64,000 bases of DNA from Paenibacillus xylanilyticus (GTDB lineage Bacteria; Bacillota; Bacilli; Paenibacillales; Paenibacillaceae): the NCBI RefSeq assembly GCF_013359935.1, contig NZ_JABMCB010000190.1, positions 1 through 64,000 on the forward strand. The letters are read 5' to 3'. How positions within the stretch are numbered: the first letter of the stretch is position 1; every line of letters begins with the position of its first letter. Below, piece by piece: positions 62,797 to 64,000 of this stretch. The notes under the pieces were generated by a model. It did not search any database. It saw only the letters and a program-made list of their open reading frames with translations, and was not told where the DNA came from. Both the position numbers and the translations under genes were made by a program.

Positions 62797-63954
62797 TTAT
62801 TTTTTGAATTTTCTGTGAAATGATTCCGGACGTTCATTATTTATGCCAAAATGGTGCAAAATCGCATTGACAATTCTTTCCGAAGCATGTCCATCACCGT
62901 ATGGATTGGCAGCTTGACTCATGCTTGCATACAGTGTTTCGTCTGTAAGCAGAGCTCTGGTCCGCTCATATACACGTTCCTCAACCGTACCCACCAGCTC
63001 CAACGTTCCGGCTTCGATGCCTTCCGGGCGCTCCGTGGTATCCCGCAGAACGAGCACTGGCACACCAAACGAAGGCGCTTCTTCCTGCAAACCGCCTGAA
63101 TCCGTCAAAATCAAGTGAGTATGCGGGTAAAAATTATGCAAATCCACGACGTCTAGTGGATCAATCAATTGAATACGGGGATGATTCCCCAAAATCGCGT
63201 GAGCCGGCTCCTTCACAGCAGGACTTGGATGCACCGGATACACGATGGCAATATCTTCGAACTCGTCGGCAATCCGTTTGACGGCCTGGAATATGTTGCG
63301 GTGAGGCTCGCCTTGGGATTCACGGCGGTGAGCGGTCATCAGCACAAGACGTTTGCCCTGTGCCCATTCAAGTACCGGATGTGTGTAATCCTGCCGTACT
63401 GTATATTGAAACACATCTGTTACCGTGTTGCCTGTGACATACGTACTAGACTCCGGTTTATTTTCTTTGGCAAGGTTGGAGAAAGACCAATCCGTCGGTG
63501 CAAAATGCAGGTCTGCAAGCACACCGGTTAACTGACGGTTCATCTCTTCCGGGTATGGAGACAGCTTGTTCCATGTACGAAGACCGGCTTCCACATGGCC
63601 CACCTGAATCTGCTGCAGAAACGCAGCATAGCTGGCTACAAACGTAGTCAGCGTATCCCCGTGAACAAGCACGATATCGGGTTTCGCTTCGCGCAGAACA
63701 GGCTCCAAGCCTCCAAGCACACGAATCGTAATTTCATTCAACGTCTGACGATCTTTCATGACGTCCAGATCATAGTCCGGTTGAATGTTAAACACCTCAA
63801 GAACCTGATCCAGCATTTGACGATGCTGTGCGGTCACACAGACGATGGATTCGATAGATTCGGGATGTTTCTGAAGTTCCAAAATAAGCGGAGCCATCTT
63901 GATGGCCTCCGGACGAACTCCGAATATCGTCATGACTTTAATTTTGTTGGACAT
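62797..63954 (-). CDS. mnaA: UDP-GlcNAc 2-epimerase
   Basis: Makes UDP-ManNAc, the donor for the TagA-type transferase, in the cytoplasm. 385 residues; signatures IFGVRPEAIKMAPLI, VHGDTLTTF, HVEAGLRTWNK and LILTDSGGLQEEAPSFGVPVLVLRDTTERPEGIEAGT. Located just upstream of the atp operon, as in Bacillus (mnaA/yvyH). It connects functionally with tagO and the tagA-like gene at 36.9-39.2 kb. Confidence 0.94.
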   Translation of the reverse strand: MSNKIKVMTIFGVRPEAIKMAPLILELQKHPESIESIVCVTAQHRQMLDQVLEVFNIQPDYDLDVMKDRQTLNEITIRVLGGLEPVLREAKPDIVLVHGDTLTTFVASYAAFLQQIQVGHVEAGLRTWNKLSPYPEEMNRQLTGVLADLHFAPTDWSFSNLAKENKPESSTYVTGNTVTDVFQYTVRQDYTHPVLEWAQGKRLVLMTAHRRESQGEPHRNIFQAVKRIADEFEDIAIVYPVHPSPAVKEPAHAILGNHPRIQLIDPLDVVDLHNFYPHTHLILTDSGGLQEEAPSFGVPVLVLRDTTERPEGIEAGTLELVGTVEERVYERTRALLTDETLYASMSQAANPYGDGHASERIVNAILHHFGINNERPESFHRKFKK

Positions 63955-64000
63955 TCAAACAAAGCCCCTTTTCTATTCAGCATGCAGCATGCTTATTTAG

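Overview
The window looks like the chromosome of a Paenibacillus-type, spore-forming, S-layer-bearing Firmicute. The basis is gene content: DegS/DegU, a small acid-soluble spore protein, SpoIID/SpoIIQ/SpoIIID, Mbl with two FlgG-like rod proteins, three S-layer-homology (SLH) proteins, CsaB, and the complete atp operon. Nearly everything is on the minus strand. The genus is inferred from gene order and protein style, not from a search.

Region 1 (1 to about 12,340) is the right-hand part of a prophage whose left end lies outside the window. Reading inward from the host junction it has an integrase and a LexA-like repressor on the plus strand. A divergent early operon on the minus strand then encodes Cro-like and excisionase-like HTH proteins, an ORF6N antirepressor, a replisome organizer with built-in iterons, a DnaC-like loader, RecU, zinc/HTH-repeat proteins, an orphan C5-methyltransferase and a run of small unknown genes. 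An ArpU-like activator closes the operon. It is followed by a six-copy, 11-bp-phased repeat array, a heavily structured non-coding stretch and a second, very small tyrosine recombinase. The prophage interrupts comFA just after its Walker A motif.

Region 2 (12,338 to 16,380) is the truncated comFA, a small membrane protein gene and degU/degS. Region 3 (16,428 to 44,284) is an envelope region: a phosphodiester-glycosidase/stalk protein, two SLH proteins with C-terminal anchors, one S-layer-type protein with N-terminal SLH repeats, two unrecognised secreted proteins, metK, a SASP gene, and the wall-polymer genes tagO, tagA-like, csaB, a DUF5693-like gene and pgcA. CsaB-type pyruvylation of the wall polymer is what SLH domains bind, so anchor synthesis and anchored proteins sit side by side.

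Region 4 (44,399 to 54,565) is the conserved Bacillales block fabZ, epuA-like, flhP, flhO, mbl, spoIIID, spoIIQ, spoIID, murA and ywzB. Region 5 (55,171 to 63,954) is atpZ-I-B-E-F-H-A-G-D-C preceded by mnaA.

The most interesting unexplained signals are: (a) the TGACGGT array, six copies at exactly 11 bp, next to the structured prophage RNA; (b) five GTGCA-N5-TGCAC iterons with an AT-rich flank inside the replisome gene; (c) an intergenic element bounded by GTTACAC/GTGTAAC, present as two clear copies and one diverged copy with a conserved stem; and (d) a 10-bp-period repeat array downstream of spoIID.
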